Part shown: positions 37,336 through 46,036 of the stretch, piece by piece
Numbering within the stretch: the first letter of the stretch is position 1
How the letters are laid out: each line of letters starts with the position of its first letter
NCBI RefSeq assembly: GCF_016919385.1
Contig: NZ_CP070351.1
Span: 2,666,001 to 2,730,000 of the forward strand
Reading direction: 5' to 3'
DNA from: Gordonia sp. PDNC005
GTDB lineage: Bacteria > Actinomycetota > Actinomycetes > Mycobacteriales > Mycobacteriaceae
Length of the DNA: 64,000 bases
The notes under the pieces: model-generated
Seen by the model: only the letters and a program-made list of their open reading frames with translations
Told to the model about the DNA's origin: nothing
The model's database searches: none
Made by a program: the position numbers and the translations under genes

Positions 37336-38781
37336 TCAGTGCTCGTCGACGGTCTTCGCATCCGTGAGTGTCAGGGCGCCCCAGGTGGCGATCACTCCGA
37401 CCACGACCGCGAGGACCGCATAGGTGAGGCGTTCACCGTCGAAGAATGACTGGACGAGTTCACCGCTCCACTCGCCGACGGGCAGGTTGGCGGTGACCAG
37501 CGCGGCGATCATGGTGCCGATGAGCGCGGTTCCGACACTCGTGCCGACTTCTTGTGCCGTGTCGTTGAGCGCTGCACCGATCGACGTGCGGTTCTCCGGC
37601 ATGGCGTCGACGAGTGCCACCGCACAGATCGTCATCACGGTGCGCAGTCCGATGGTCATCAGAACCATGCTGATCGCGATGACGACGTAGCCGTGATGGA
37701 CTCCCCATGCCATCGCGGCGAGTGCGACGGTGAGGAAGCCTGCGCCGACCAGGCACGCGATGCGATGCCCAAACCGCTTGGCGAGGTATTCGGAGAACGG
37801 GGTCGCGACGATCATGGTGACGATCATCGGCAGGTTTGCCAGGCCTGCGCGCACCGGGCTCCAGCCGTAGGCGTATTGGAAGTGCAGAATCAGGCCGAAC
37901 ATGACACCCGCCATCGCGATCGAGGTGCCGACCTGAGCGATCGCTGCACCCCGCACCGTTCCGCTGGAGAAGAGCCTCAGGTCTAGCATCGGCTCAGCAG
38001 CGCGCCGTTCGTGTCGCACGAATCCGATGCCTGCCGCGACCGCCGCGACCGCGCAACCCCATGTCCACGGTGACGCCCATCCGTGCTCGACGCCCGCGGT
38101 GAGCGTGTAGCAGCCGAGACCGATGGCCAGGATGCTCAAGGCGGCGCCGGGCAGGTCGAGCCGATCCGAGGTGAGATCTTCGGGCCGGTCCGCGGGCACC
38201 CCGAGCCGCACGCCGATCCACGCGACCAATGCAATCGGCGCGTTGACCAGGAGCAACCACTCCCAGCCGACGTGAGCGAGTGCTGTGCCACCGAGCAACG
38301 GTCCGAGGATGAATCCGCTCATGCCGACGACGATCATCAGTGTCATGGCTCGCATGCGGAGGGCCTGGTCGTCGAACAGCCGGAAGACGAGCGAGTTGGT
38401 GATGGGCGCCATCGCCGCAGCCGCGAGACCTAGCAGCGCACGCAGCGCGATCAGCTCGCCGGTTGAGGTGACGGCGACCACCCCGACGCTGATGATGCCG
38501 AAGGCCGCGAGTCCGATGAGCAGAACTCGGCGTCGGCCGAGGCGGTCGGCCATCGACCCGGCTGTCAGCAGGAGCCCGCCGAACGTCAACGAGTAGGCGC
38601 CGGAGACCCACTGCAGCGCGGTGGTGCCACCGCCCAGATCTCGACCGATGGTCGGCAAGGCGATCGTGAGGAGCGTGTTGTCGACCATCTCGACGAAGAA
38701 CGCGAGACAGAGCGCGAACAGCGGAATCCATGCCGCACGAAGCGACGTGTAGGTACGTGGGGACTCGGTGGTGGTGGCCAT
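37336..38781 (-). CDS. DHA2-family MFS drug exporter
   Basis: A 481-residue major facilitator with about 14 membrane segments. Motif C-like GPLLGG and motif A GSMADRLGRRRVLLIG identify a drug:H+ antiporter of the DHA2 type (EmrB/QacA-like). Membrane helix 1 contains the acidic DNTLL motif of the family. A strong AAGGGAGGG ribosome site precedes the ATG. It is divergent from a TetR repressor, and three copies of its operator cover the shared promoter, so it should be induced by a substrate of that repressor. Confidence 0.94.
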   Translation of the reverse strand: MATTTESPRTYTSLRAAWIPLFALCLAFFVEMVDNTLLTIALPTIGRDLGGGTTALQWVSGAYSLTFGGLLLTAGSMADRLGRRRVLLIGLAAFGIISVGVVAVTSTGELIALRALLGLAAAAMAPITNSLVFRLFDDQALRMRAMTLMIVVGMSGFILGPLLGGTALAHVGWEWLLLVNAPIALVAWIGVRLGVPADRPEDLTSDRLDLPGAALSILAIGLGCYTLTAGVEHGWASPWTWGCAVAAVAAGIGFVRHERRAAEPMLDLRLFSSGTVRGAAIAQVGTSIAMAGVMFGLILHFQYAYGWSPVRAGLANLPMIVTMIVATPFSEYLAKRFGHRIACLVGAGFLTVALAAMAWGVHHGYVVIAISMVLMTIGLRTVMTICAVALVDAMPENRTSIGAALNDTAQEVGTSVGTALIGTMIAALVTANLPVGEWSGELVQSFFDGERLTYAVLAVVVGVIATWGALTLTDAKTVDEH

Positions 38782-38802
38782 CGTCGATCCCTCCCTTCTT
38801 AT

Positions 38803-38853
38803 CGAACAGCGTTCGGTTATCGAACGACGTTCCATAGAATAGAACAGCGTTCG
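38803..38853. promoter_or_regulatory. three tandem TetR operator copies
   Basis: Three palindromic boxes of CGAAC-N3-GTTCG type, centred at 38809, 38827 and 38847: a perfect copy at 38803-38815, then CGAAC-GAC-GTTCC at 38821-38833, then AGAAC-AGC-GTTCG at 38841-38853. Spacings of 18 and 20 bases allow cooperative binding. They lie between the divergent exporter and TetR genes. Confidence 0.8.
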
Positions 38854-38878
38854 ATACCATGCAAGGGAGGAGGTTCTG

Positions 38879-39589
38879 ATGACTGCCGCACAAGGCGCAC
38901 CTGCGCAGAAGACGACACGGCGACGCCGCGCATCCCACTCGATGGAGACGGTGATCGGCGAGGCCGTCGCCATCCTGGACGAAGCCGGAGAACCGGCGTT
39001 GACGTTCCGCGCGCTTGCCGCACGGCTCGGCGGAGGGGTGGCCAGCATCTACTGGTACGTCCAGAACAAGGACGAGTTGCTCGACCGTGCGACCGACCAC
39101 GTGCTCGGCGAAGTACTCGCGGTGACCGACGAGTTCATCGACACCGACGACCCGATCGCCGACGTCCGGCGAGTGGGCGTCGCGCTGTTCGACACCGTCG
39201 CCGACCGCCCATGGCTCGGCGGGTATCTGATGCGCGACACCGGCGTTCAGCCGAACGGACTAGCCCTCTACGAGACGATCGGCCGTCACGTGATGCGCCT
39301 GGAGCTGAATCCTCGCGACACGTTCCACGCCGTGTCCGCCATCCTCGGGTTTGTCATCGGCACGGCGACCGACCTCGGGCAGCAGATCCCGAAAGAGGTT
39401 CTCGATGGCACCGTGACCGGCGCGGAGTACCTCAAACGGTTCGCCGATCAATGGCGAGCGCTCGACCCGCAGGAACACCCGTACGTCCACTACATCGTGG
39501 ACGAGTTCGACGGCCACGACGACCGCGACCAGTTCACCGCCGGTCTCGACCTGCTTCTCGACGGCTTACGGCTCAAAGCACAGCGCTGA
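38879..39589 (+). CDS. TetR-family repressor of the DHA2 exporter
   Basis: A 236-residue TetR protein with a longer TetR-class C-terminal domain (TetR_C). HTH: ETVIGEAVAILDEAGEPALTFRALAARLGGGVASIYWYV (several motifs in order). It has a basic N-terminal arm TTRRRRA. The divergent triple operator and the exporter argue for a local drug-efflux switch. An AGGAGG ribosome site lies just upstream. Its stop overlaps the convergent MocR gene by 17 bases. Confidence 0.92.
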   Translation: MTAAQGAPAQKTTRRRRASHSMETVIGEAVAILDEAGEPALTFRALAARLGGGVASIYWYVQNKDELLDRATDHVLGEVLAVTDEFIDTDDPIADVRRVGVALFDTVADRPWLGGYLMRDTGVQPNGLALYETIGRHVMRLELNPRDTFHAVSAILGFVIGTATDLGQQIPKEVLDGTVTGAEYLKRFADQWRALDPQEHPYVHYIVDEFDGHDDRDQFTAGLDLLLDGLRLKAQR

Positions 39590-40949
39590 GACGGCGCACC
39601 CCTTCATCGATCTGTGCCGGCGTGGCAGCTCCGAAGGAGAATCGAAGGAACGACGCGGGCGGCTCGTCGACGAAGAAGTGCCGGCCATCGCCGACGAGCA
39701 CCCCCGCTGTGTCCGCCGCGGCGCACACGGCAGTCGAATCCACTCCGTCGGGCAGGCGCGCCCAGAGGTGAAGACCGCCCCTGGGAACAATCGGAATCCT
39801 CAGCTCAGGCAGTGCCGCGCGAAGAGACGATACGAGGGCGTCACGCCGCGCGGTCAGCTCCGGTCGTATGCGTTTCAGGTGCCTCGGCCACGCATTCGAC
39901 GTCAGCAGACTCACCGCCACCTCCTGCATGAGAGGCGCGACGCAGAGGTCGTCAGCGGTCCTCGAGGCACGGAGCCTACGACCGGCAGGCCCCCTGGCGA
40001 TCACCGCACCGACCCGCATCCCGGGCGACACGGGCTTCGACAATGTCACAATCGTCACGATGTGGCCGTCAGGGTCGAGCGCAGACAGTGGAGCCGGCGT
40101 CACCCCCTCAAGGCACAGGTGCCGTGACCAGTCGTCCTCGACGAGGAACGCGCCGTGTCGACGGGCGAGTTCGACAACCTCCAACCTGCGCTCGGCCGTC
40201 AAGACCGCACCTGACGGATTCGCGAAGTTCGGCTGCAGGTAGGCAACCCGCGCTCGCGTCCGCTCCAACGCGTCGCCGAGAGCATCGACCCGAACTCCGC
40301 CGCCGTCTGAGGGCACCGACGCCAGTCGCAGACCAGCACTCTGCGCCGCGATGATCGCGCCGGGATAGGTTGGGCTCTCGGTCAACACCGTGGCCCCAGG
40401 TTCGGCCAGAGTCCGCAGCACAGAGACGAGCGCTTGCTGGCCGCCGGACACCACAAGCACATCGTCGGGATCGGCACGGAAGTCCGCGGCGATCACTCGC
40501 CGGAGCTCCGGGAGGCCGGCGGAATCCGTCATCGCCCATGCATGCGAAGACTTCGCGGCACGCGCAGCGATCCGACGGATGTCGTCATTTGGTTGCAACT
40601 CAGACGCGAGATAGCCCCACGAGAGAGGGATCCTTCCGGCACCCCCGTAACCGCCGAGCCGCGAAGCACGTCCTTCGTCGACGCGCTTCGGCCCCAGCGC
40701 CTGAGACTGCCAGGCGAAGTCTGGATCAACATTCGGCCCGACTTCGGCGACGAACGTGCCCCTCCCCGGCTCTGAGCGCACCAGCCCGTGCGCGGCGAGC
40801 TCAGCCAAAGCAGCAGAGACGGTACCCGCGCTGGCGTGAAGCGTCGACGACAGCGTGCGCACTCCCGGAAGCTTGTCGCCAGCGTTCATCGTCTTGATCC
40901 GCCCCCTGAGCAGGTCGGCAATTTCAGACGACCTGTTACTCTCAATCAT
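39573..40949 (-). CDS. MocR-type (GntR-HTH / aminotransferase) regulator
   Basis: A 458-residue MocR/PdxR-type protein: winged-helix GntR domain (about 5-70, VRTLSSTLHASAGTVSAALAEL) joined to a fold type I aminotransferase domain that binds PLP, with the PLP lysine in VTLSKPVSPGMR and the aminotransferase VSGGQQALV and PNFANPSG motifs. Such proteins regulate PLP, GABA or taurine genes or an adjacent transporter. ATG 40949 was chosen; a palindrome lies immediately upstream. The divergent GNAT gene is a likely target. Confidence 0.93.
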   Translation of the reverse strand: MIESNRSSEIADLLRGRIKTMNAGDKLPGVRTLSSTLHASAGTVSAALAELAAHGLVRSEPGRGTFVAEVGPNVDPDFAWQSQALGPKRVDEGRASRLGGYGGAGRIPLSWGYLASELQPNDDIRRIAARAAKSSHAWAMTDSAGLPELRRVIAADFRADPDDVLVVSGGQQALVSVLRTLAEPGATVLTESPTYPGAIIAAQSAGLRLASVPSDGGGVRVDALGDALERTRARVAYLQPNFANPSGAVLTAERRLEVVELARRHGAFLVEDDWSRHLCLEGVTPAPLSALDPDGHIVTIVTLSKPVSPGMRVGAVIARGPAGRRLRASRTADDLCVAPLMQEVAVSLLTSNAWPRHLKRIRPELTARRDALVSSLRAALPELRIPIVPRGGLHLWARLPDGVDSTAVCAAADTAGVLVGDGRHFFVDEPPASFLRFSFGAATPAQIDEGVRRLSAVL

Positions 40950-40954
40950 GAGAC

Positions 40955-40972
40955 CAGTAGATAACGTTACTG
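40955..40972. promoter_or_regulatory. palindrome upstream of the MocR gene
   Basis: Outer arms CAGTA (40955-40959) and TACTG (40968-40972) enclose the perfect 8-base TAACGTTA (40962-40969). Two more GTTAC copies lie at 40935 and 40989. MocR regulators often bind such repeats next to their own start. Confidence 0.5.
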
Positions 40973-41079
40973 CGAAATTCACAAGTCCGTTACCTCGCCT
41001 TCGCGGCCCGCCGATTGTCGTTCGCCCACTTCATTCACCTGACGCGCGATTCCGCGCCGAATCTTCACAAGGAGCCCTC

Positions 41080-41544
41080 ATGGCGAACACTTCAACAATC
41101 ACCATTCGACCCCTGCTCGTCTCGGACGAGGCTCGTTGGCGCGATCTGTTTCGCGCATACCGCGAGTTCTACCTACTACCCGAGTCGGAGGCCGTCGTGT
41201 CGACGGCATGGGGCTGGATGATGGACCCTCGGCACGAGTGCAACGGACTGGTCGCGGAGTCCAACGAGACAGTCGTCGGTTTTGCACATCACCGGCGATA
41301 TTCGTCGCCGTACACCGCGACCACCGGGATCTTCCTCGACGATCTGTTCACTGTCCCAGCGGCACGAGGACAGGGCGTCGGGCGCGCGCTGATCAACCGG
41401 CTCACGGACATGGCGGCTTCCGAGGGGCGAGCCGCGGTCCAGTGGGTGACGGCTGAGGACAACCTCCAGGCCCAGGCGCTCTACGGCACCTTGGCAAGCC
41501 GCACGAAGTGGGTGACGTACGAGGTCCAACTCACGAGTCAGTGA
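41080..41544 (+). CDS. GNAT-family N-acetyltransferase
   Basis: A 154-residue GCN5-type acetyltransferase. The acetyl-CoA pyrophosphate loop is ARGQGVGRALINRL near residue 95, and the C-terminal AEDNLQAQALYGTLASRTKWVTYEV is the usual final helix/strand. The ATG follows a AAGGAG site. It is divergent from a MocR regulator and may be its target. Substrate unknown. Confidence 0.92.
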   Translation: MANTSTITIRPLLVSDEARWRDLFRAYREFYLLPESEAVVSTAWGWMMDPRHECNGLVAESNETVVGFAHHRRYSSPYTATTGIFLDDLFTVPAARGQGVGRALINRLTDMAASEGRAAVQWVTAEDNLQAQALYGTLASRTKWVTYEVQLTSQ

Positions 41545-41624
41545 CGTGACTGTCGGTCGGCTGCGCACATCGGGTTTGCCGCAGCCGACCGCAGATCGCT
41601 GCCGGGAAGGCTTCTCGGAGGAAC

Positions 41625-41915
41625 CTAGAGCGCGTCGAGGCGATTCCCGAGTTCGGTGTATTCGGGAAGCCACCCGCTGCTCGCCGCGATCTCGCACAAC
41701 GGCCCGGTCGGGAGAAACCAGAACCTCACGTCGGCCAAGGACGCGACGTCGCCCGACCGCACCGCTGCGGCCCGCTGGTCGAGGATTCCGACGAGCTCGT
41801 CGCTGGTGTCGAAAGTCGACTGCCACGACAGGTCGTGCGACCGACTTCGAACGATGTCGGCGGTCTCCTCGACGACGTCCGCGACGGCCCTCAGATCGGT
41901 CACGCTACGAGCCAC
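41625..41915 (-). CDS. short hypothetical protein
   Basis: A 96-residue soluble protein of unknown family, mostly helical in its N-terminal two thirds. The start overlaps by 11 bases the end of the membrane protein gene upstream, suggesting one transcript. I recognise no motif; a Trp-rich patch (FWFLPTG and SGWLPEY) sits near the end. Confidence 0.6.
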   Translation of the reverse strand: MARSVTDLRAVADVVEETADIVRSRSHDLSWQSTFDTSDELVGILDQRAAAVRSGDVASLADVRFWFLPTGPLCEIAASSGWLPEYTELGNRLDAL

Positions 41916-42225
41916 CTGCCAAGCCGATCAACCCGAGCGCCACGAGACCGACCGCGACGGTCGAGACAACGACTCGGGTTCGACGCCGACGCGCACGGAC
42001 GAACGTCACTCCCCAGATCGCGGCGAGAATCAGCAGAGCCACGGTCCACATCAACCATTCAACCGACAGAGCGAACGAATTGCTGGCATCAAGCGATCCG
42101 CCCGGCGTTCGCTTCGCGCTCCACCTCATCAAGACGACGCCTCCGGTCGACGCGCCGATCACTGTGGATCCACCGACCGCCACCGCAGTCGAGACTCTGC
42201 CTGCGAGGTCGCGTGCGGGTTCCAT
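41905..42225 (-). CDS. small membrane protein, unknown
   Basis: A 106-residue protein with one hydrophobic segment near residue 13-32, a polar loop, then two more (MWTVALLILAAIWGVTFV and VVVSTVAVGLVALGLIGLAG) separated by an Arg-rich loop. I chose the ATG at 42225; an upstream in-frame start at 42288 adds an acidic stretch without support. It is co-directional with the 96-residue gene. Function unknown. The ~220 bases between it and the HNH gene contain no clear element. Confidence 0.62.
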   Translation of the reverse strand: MEPARDLAGRVSTAVAVGGSTVIGASTGGVVLMRWSAKRTPGGSLDASNSFALSVEWLMWTVALLILAAIWGVTFVRARRRRTRVVVSTVAVGLVALGLIGLAGGS

Positions 42226-42446
42226 GGCGGTCGAGTCTATGTCTTCCCCCTCCCGACCGGCCGCTTGGGGAAGCTGTTCGACCGGCACGTCGCCGGTCGC
42301 GGGCCTTGGTCACGATGGCTGCGTGATGGGCGCCGAGCAGGGCGGCCATCCATGGATGGCCGTCTGCGCTCGGCCTTCGCCCACACGGTCGTCGCGGTGG
42401 TGACCGCGCGGGCGGTCGTCCTGAGCGGCGCGGCTACCGTCGAACA

Positions 42447-42785
42447 ATGCCACCTCGCCCCCGCGCCGCCAGATACGCTCGCCGCCGGAAGCTGCGGATG
42501 GCGCAGAAGGATCACGATCTCACCGCAGAACAGTGGGCATCACTGCAGGACGAGTGGGGCGGGTGCGCATATTGCGGCGCGGCAGGGCCCGGGCTGCAGA
42601 AGGACTGCATGCTGCCCATCTCGCGCGGTGGCCGATACACGCTCGACAACGTCGTCCCGAGCTGCCGTTCGTGCAATTCCAGCAAGTGCAACGCCGAACT
42701 CACCACGTGGATGCGTCGCAAGAAGCTCGACGAACGGCTGTTCCTCGAGCGGCACTACCTCATCCGCCAACGCCTGGCGGAGTAG
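42447..42785 (+). CDS. HNH endonuclease-like small protein
   Basis: A 112-residue protein with an HNH nuclease core: a first CxxC in GCAYCGAAGPG, then the metal/catalytic stretch DCMLPISRGGRYTLDNVVPSCRSCNSSK, where the usual catalytic His is replaced by Met in the DCMLPIS position, and a second CxxC. The cysteines would bind structural zinc. The missing first His means nuclease activity is uncertain. The N-terminus is Arg-rich. It is isolated from other mobile genes; a strong hairpin follows. Confidence 0.85.
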   Translation: MPPRPRAARYARRRKLRMAQKDHDLTAEQWASLQDEWGGCAYCGAAGPGLQKDCMLPISRGGRYTLDNVVPSCRSCNSSKCNAELTTWMRRKKLDERLFLERHYLIRQRLAE

Positions 42786-42846
42786 AGCTTCTCGACTGCG
42801 CTCGAAGAACCGAGGAGACGACCGAAGAACCGCGAGGAAGACAGCA

Positions 42847-42879
42847 CGACGCCCGCACCGGAATCCGGTGCGGGCGTCG
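42847..42879. terminator. 15-bp perfect hairpin terminator
   Basis: CGACGCCCGCACCGG at 42847-42861 pairs perfectly with 42865-42879 around a 3-base loop. It lies between the HNH gene and the convergent 3-hydroxybutyryl-CoA dehydrogenase gene, so it can end both. Confidence 0.9.
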
Positions 42880-42893
42880 CGGCGAGTCGGGCG

Positions 42894-43745
42894 CTACGCG
42901 CTGTAGTCGTAGAACCCGCGGCCGGTCTTGCGGCCGAGGCGTCCGGCGTCGACCATGCGACGAAGGAGTGCCGGGGGCGCGTAGTGCGGCTCGGCGAACT
43001 CGGCGTACAGCGATTCGGCGGCCGCCAGGCAGATGTCGAGTCCGACGGTGTCGCAGAGGGTCAGCGGACCCATCGGATAGCCGCAGCCGCCCTTCATCGC
43101 GGCGTCGATGTCCTCGGCGCTGGCGTAACCCGAGTCGTACATGCGGATCGCCTGGCACAGGTACGGGATGAGCAGGGCGTTCACGATGAAGCCCGAGCGG
43201 TCGCCGGCCTGGACCGTGGTCTTGCCGAGGACGTTCTTCGCGTACTCGGTCACCGACGCTGCGGTCTCCGGAGCCGTGGTGAGTGCCGAGATGATCTCGA
43301 CCAGCGGCATCACCGGAACCGGGTTGAAGAAGTGGACACCGACCACGCGCTCGGGATGAGCGGTCGCAGCAGCGATCTTGATGACCGGGATCGACGAGGT
43401 GTTGGTCGCGAGGATCGCATTCTCGCTCACGACGGCGTCGAGCTTGGCGAAGATGTCGTGCTTGATGGCCTCGACTTCGGGCGCGGCCTCGATCACGAGC
43501 TCGCGGTCGGCGAACAGGTTCACGTCGAGGGTCACGGTGACGCGCGCGATGGCGGCGTCGGCGTCCTCCTGCGAGATCTTGCCCTTGGCGACGCCACGGC
43601 TGATGGACTTCGAGATGCGCGCCGCTGCCGCGTCGGCGAACTCCTGCTTGGTCTCCAGCACGAGGACGTTGCTGCCGGCCTTCGCACACACCTCGGCAAT
43701 GCCTGCACCCATGGTGCCGCCGCCGATAACGCCGATGAGATTCAC
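42894..43745 (-). CDS. 3-hydroxybutyryl-CoA dehydrogenase
   Basis: A 283-residue FadB2/Hbd-type NAD(P)-dependent enzyme that interconverts acetoacetyl-CoA and 3-hydroxybutyryl-CoA. Rossmann motif GVIGGGTMGAGIAE at residues 5-18, catalytic His in GVHFFNPVPVMPLVE, and the C-terminal GRKTGRGFYDYSA end are diagnostic. Length fits the single-domain bacterial type. It stands alone between a terminator and the copper-box region, so it is likely monocistronic. Confidence 0.96.
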   Translation of the reverse strand: MNLIGVIGGGTMGAGIAEVCAKAGSNVLVLETKQEFADAAAARISKSISRGVAKGKISQEDADAAIARVTVTLDVNLFADRELVIEAAPEVEAIKHDIFAKLDAVVSENAILATNTSSIPVIKIAAATAHPERVVGVHFFNPVPVMPLVEIISALTTAPETAASVTEYAKNVLGKTTVQAGDRSGFIVNALLIPYLCQAIRMYDSGYASAEDIDAAMKGGCGYPMGPLTLCDTVGLDICLAAAESLYAEFAEPHYAPPALLRRMVDAGRLGRKTGRGFYDYSA

Positions 43746-43855
43746 ATTGACTCCAAACCGTCACGGGCCGCCGTCGGACGACCGGGATTCTTGCTTCTCG
43801 CCTGACAACAGTAGTGCCCGCATCCCGACTGCTTCAGTTCGGAGGGCTTGATCAA

Positions 43856-43870
43856 TACCCCCCTGGGGTA
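43856..43870 (+). promoter_or_regulatory. RicR/CsoR-type copper box
   Basis: TACCC-N5-GGGTA at 43856-43870 (within ATACCCC-CCT-GGGGTAT) fits the RicR operator consensus known from mycobacteria, where copper releases the repressor. It lies 49 bases upstream of the ATG at 43919. Confidence 0.8.
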
Positions 43871-43918
43871 TATGTTGATCTCAGTGTCCACCCGGACACG
43901 CCACCGAAGGAGAAGGCA

Positions 43919-44704
43919 ATGAGCACAGGTCACGACCACAATGCGCACGCAGCACACTCGACCACTCCGGGCGGCGTCCTCGTCGCCGACGCCGGACTCC
44001 GCCTGGTCCTCGGCACCACGATCGCGAGTGCAGGCCGACATTCACTCGAGTTCACCGTCGTCGACGGCGACGGCACCCCGGTCACGGACTACGTCGAGCA
44101 GCACGACAAGGACCTGCATCTGATCGCCGTCCGACGCGACCTCGCAGGCTTCCAGCACGTTCACCCCGTCCGCGACGCCGCAGGCGTGTGGCGTACCGAC
44201 GTGGACCTCACCGCGGGCGTGTGGCGGATCCTCGCCGACTTCACCGCGGCCTCGATCGGTCGCGGAGTCACGTTGGGCGCCGACCTGTTCGTAGCCGGAG
44301 AGTTCACGCCGGAGCCGCTGCCCGCCGTCTCCTCCGCAGTCACGGCGGACGGCTACACGGTGATCCTCGACGGCGGACTGACACCGCAGGAGGGCCGGAC
44401 GTTGACGTTCCGCGTGGAGCGCGACGGAGCCCCCGTCACCGATCTCGAGCCGTACCTCGCCGCCTACGGGCATCTGGTGGCACTGCGTTCAGGGGACCTC
44501 GCGTACCTGCACGTACACCCCGACGGTGCACCCGGCGACGGCGTGACCGAGCCGGGACCCGCAATCACCTTCCACGCGACCGCGCCATCGGCAGGCGACT
44601 ACCGGTTGTTCCTCGACTTCAAGCACAACGGCACGGTTCGGACCGCTGAGTTCACGGTCTCGGCCGAGACTCCCCCTCACCACGGTCACCATCACCACCA
44701 CTGA
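43919..44704 (+). CDS. His-rich putative copper-responsive protein
   Basis: A 261-residue protein framed by histidine clusters: HDHNAHAAH near the N-terminus and HHGHHHHH at the C-terminus, with extra pairs HVH internally (FQHVHPVRD and YLHVHPDG). The middle is two similar beta-rich halves, each with a pattern like RDGAPVTDLEPYL/DGTPVTDYVEQH then HLVAL/HLIAV, resembling an Ig-like metal-binding repeat. No signal peptide or membrane helix is visible. With a copper box upstream and an exporter-like gene 40 bases downstream, I infer copper binding or delivery. The family name is unknown to me. Confidence 0.75.
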   Translation: MSTGHDHNAHAAHSTTPGGVLVADAGLRLVLGTTIASAGRHSLEFTVVDGDGTPVTDYVEQHDKDLHLIAVRRDLAGFQHVHPVRDAAGVWRTDVDLTAGVWRILADFTAASIGRGVTLGADLFVAGEFTPEPLPAVSSAVTADGYTVILDGGLTPQEGRTLTFRVERDGAPVTDLEPYLAAYGHLVALRSGDLAYLHVHPDGAPGDGVTEPGPAITFHATAPSAGDYRLFLDFKHNGTVRTAEFTVSAETPPHHGHHHHH

Positions 44705-44744
44705 CCCTCCGTCCCCAGCACAAGAGACTCGAAAGGCCCACGTC

Positions 44745-46019
44745 ATGGCACTGTTCGCGATTCGCGACTACCGGCGGCTGTTCGGCGCGCAAGTGATCGC
44801 GCTGTTCGGCACCGGGCTCGCGACCGTCGCCCTCGGGCTCCTGGCGTACGACCTCGCGGGGTCCGATGCAGCGGCTGTTCTGGCCACTGCGCTGACCATC
44901 AAGATGGTCCTGTACGTCGTGATCGCGCCGATCGCCGCGGCCTACGTGGACCGCCTCCCCCGCCGCGCCTTCCTCGTCACGCTCGACGTGATCCGGATGG
45001 CGGTCGTCGTGGCCTTGCCGTTCGTCACCCAGGTGTGGCAGGTGTATGTGCTGGTGGCGCTCCTGCAGGCGGCGTCGGCTGCGTTCACTCCGACGTTCCA
45101 AGCGGTGATCCCCGACGTCGTCACCGACGAGGCCGACTTCACCCGCGCGCTCTCGGCGTCCCAGGTCGCCTACACGATGGAGAGTCTGCTCAGCCCGGTC
45201 CTCGCAGCCGTCGCCCTCACGTTCATGTCGTTCAACACCCTGTTCGTGGGCACCGCCGTCGGGTTCGGTGTCTCTGCGCTGCTCGTCCGGGCCGCGACCG
45301 TGCCGAACGCACGACCCACCGCGTCGTCTGGCGCCCTCGAGAAGATCGTCGCCGGTGTTCGCACGTTCATACGCACCCGTGAGCTCCGCGGTGTGATGGC
45401 GTTGAACCTGGTGGTCGCGTCGGCAGGCTCGATCGTGGTCGTGAACACCGTGAACCTCGTTCGCGACCGACTCGGCGGCGACCAGGCCGGCGTTGCGTGG
45501 ATGCTCGCTGCGTCAGGATTGGGCACACTCACGGTCGCACTCGTCCTGCCGAGGATCCTCGATCGGCTCGACTCCGAACGCCCGGTGATGATGACCGGTG
45601 CCGCCGTGCTCGTCGTCGCCACCGCGGTTGCGGCAGCCGCGGCAGTGTCCGGCACGGCGTCCACCCCGCTCATCGCCATTCTCTGGTCGGCGATCGGCGC
45701 AGGCATGGCGGCGATCGTCACTCCCACCGGTCGGGTGATCCGCCGCGTGGTCGATGCCGACGACATCCCCACCGGGTTCGCCGCACAGTTCTCCCTGTCG
45801 CATGCGGCGTGGTTGCTCGCGTACCCGATCGCCGGGTGGATCGGCGTGTCGGCAGGCCTCGAGATCGCCTGGCCGATCCTCGCCGCTTTCGCCGCGATCG
45901 GGGCCGTCGCCGCGGTGATCGTCTGGCCGACCGGCCGGCCGCGCCCGGTCCGGACAACGACCCCCGTGGTCGACGCGGAACTGGTGGGTGCAGCCTGCGC
46001 CTGTTGCCGCGCGGTTTGA
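44745..46019 (+). CDS. MFS transporter with Cys-rich C-terminus
   Basis: A 424-residue major facilitator with about 12 membrane segments (DYRRLFGAQVIALFGTGLATVALGLLAY start, two halves). Unusually, it ends AACACCRAV, a CxCC-type thiol motif at the cytoplasmic tail that could bind Cu(I) or Zn. It follows the His-rich gene by 40 bases, so it is probably under the same copper box. An efflux role in copper or thiophilic-metal resistance is inferred from this context; the transported molecule is unknown. Confidence 0.85.
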   Translation: MALFAIRDYRRLFGAQVIALFGTGLATVALGLLAYDLAGSDAAAVLATALTIKMVLYVVIAPIAAAYVDRLPRRAFLVTLDVIRMAVVVALPFVTQVWQVYVLVALLQAASAAFTPTFQAVIPDVVTDEADFTRALSASQVAYTMESLLSPVLAAVALTFMSFNTLFVGTAVGFGVSALLVRAATVPNARPTASSGALEKIVAGVRTFIRTRELRGVMALNLVVASAGSIVVVNTVNLVRDRLGGDQAGVAWMLAASGLGTLTVALVLPRILDRLDSERPVMMTGAAVLVVATAVAAAAAVSGTASTPLIAILWSAIGAGMAAIVTPTGRVIRRVVDADDIPTGFAAQFSLSHAAWLLAYPIAGWIGVSAGLEIAWPILAAFAAIGAVAAVIVWPTGRPRPVRTTTPVVDAELVGAACACCRAV

Positions 46020-46036
46020 GCGCATACGCTGAGCAG

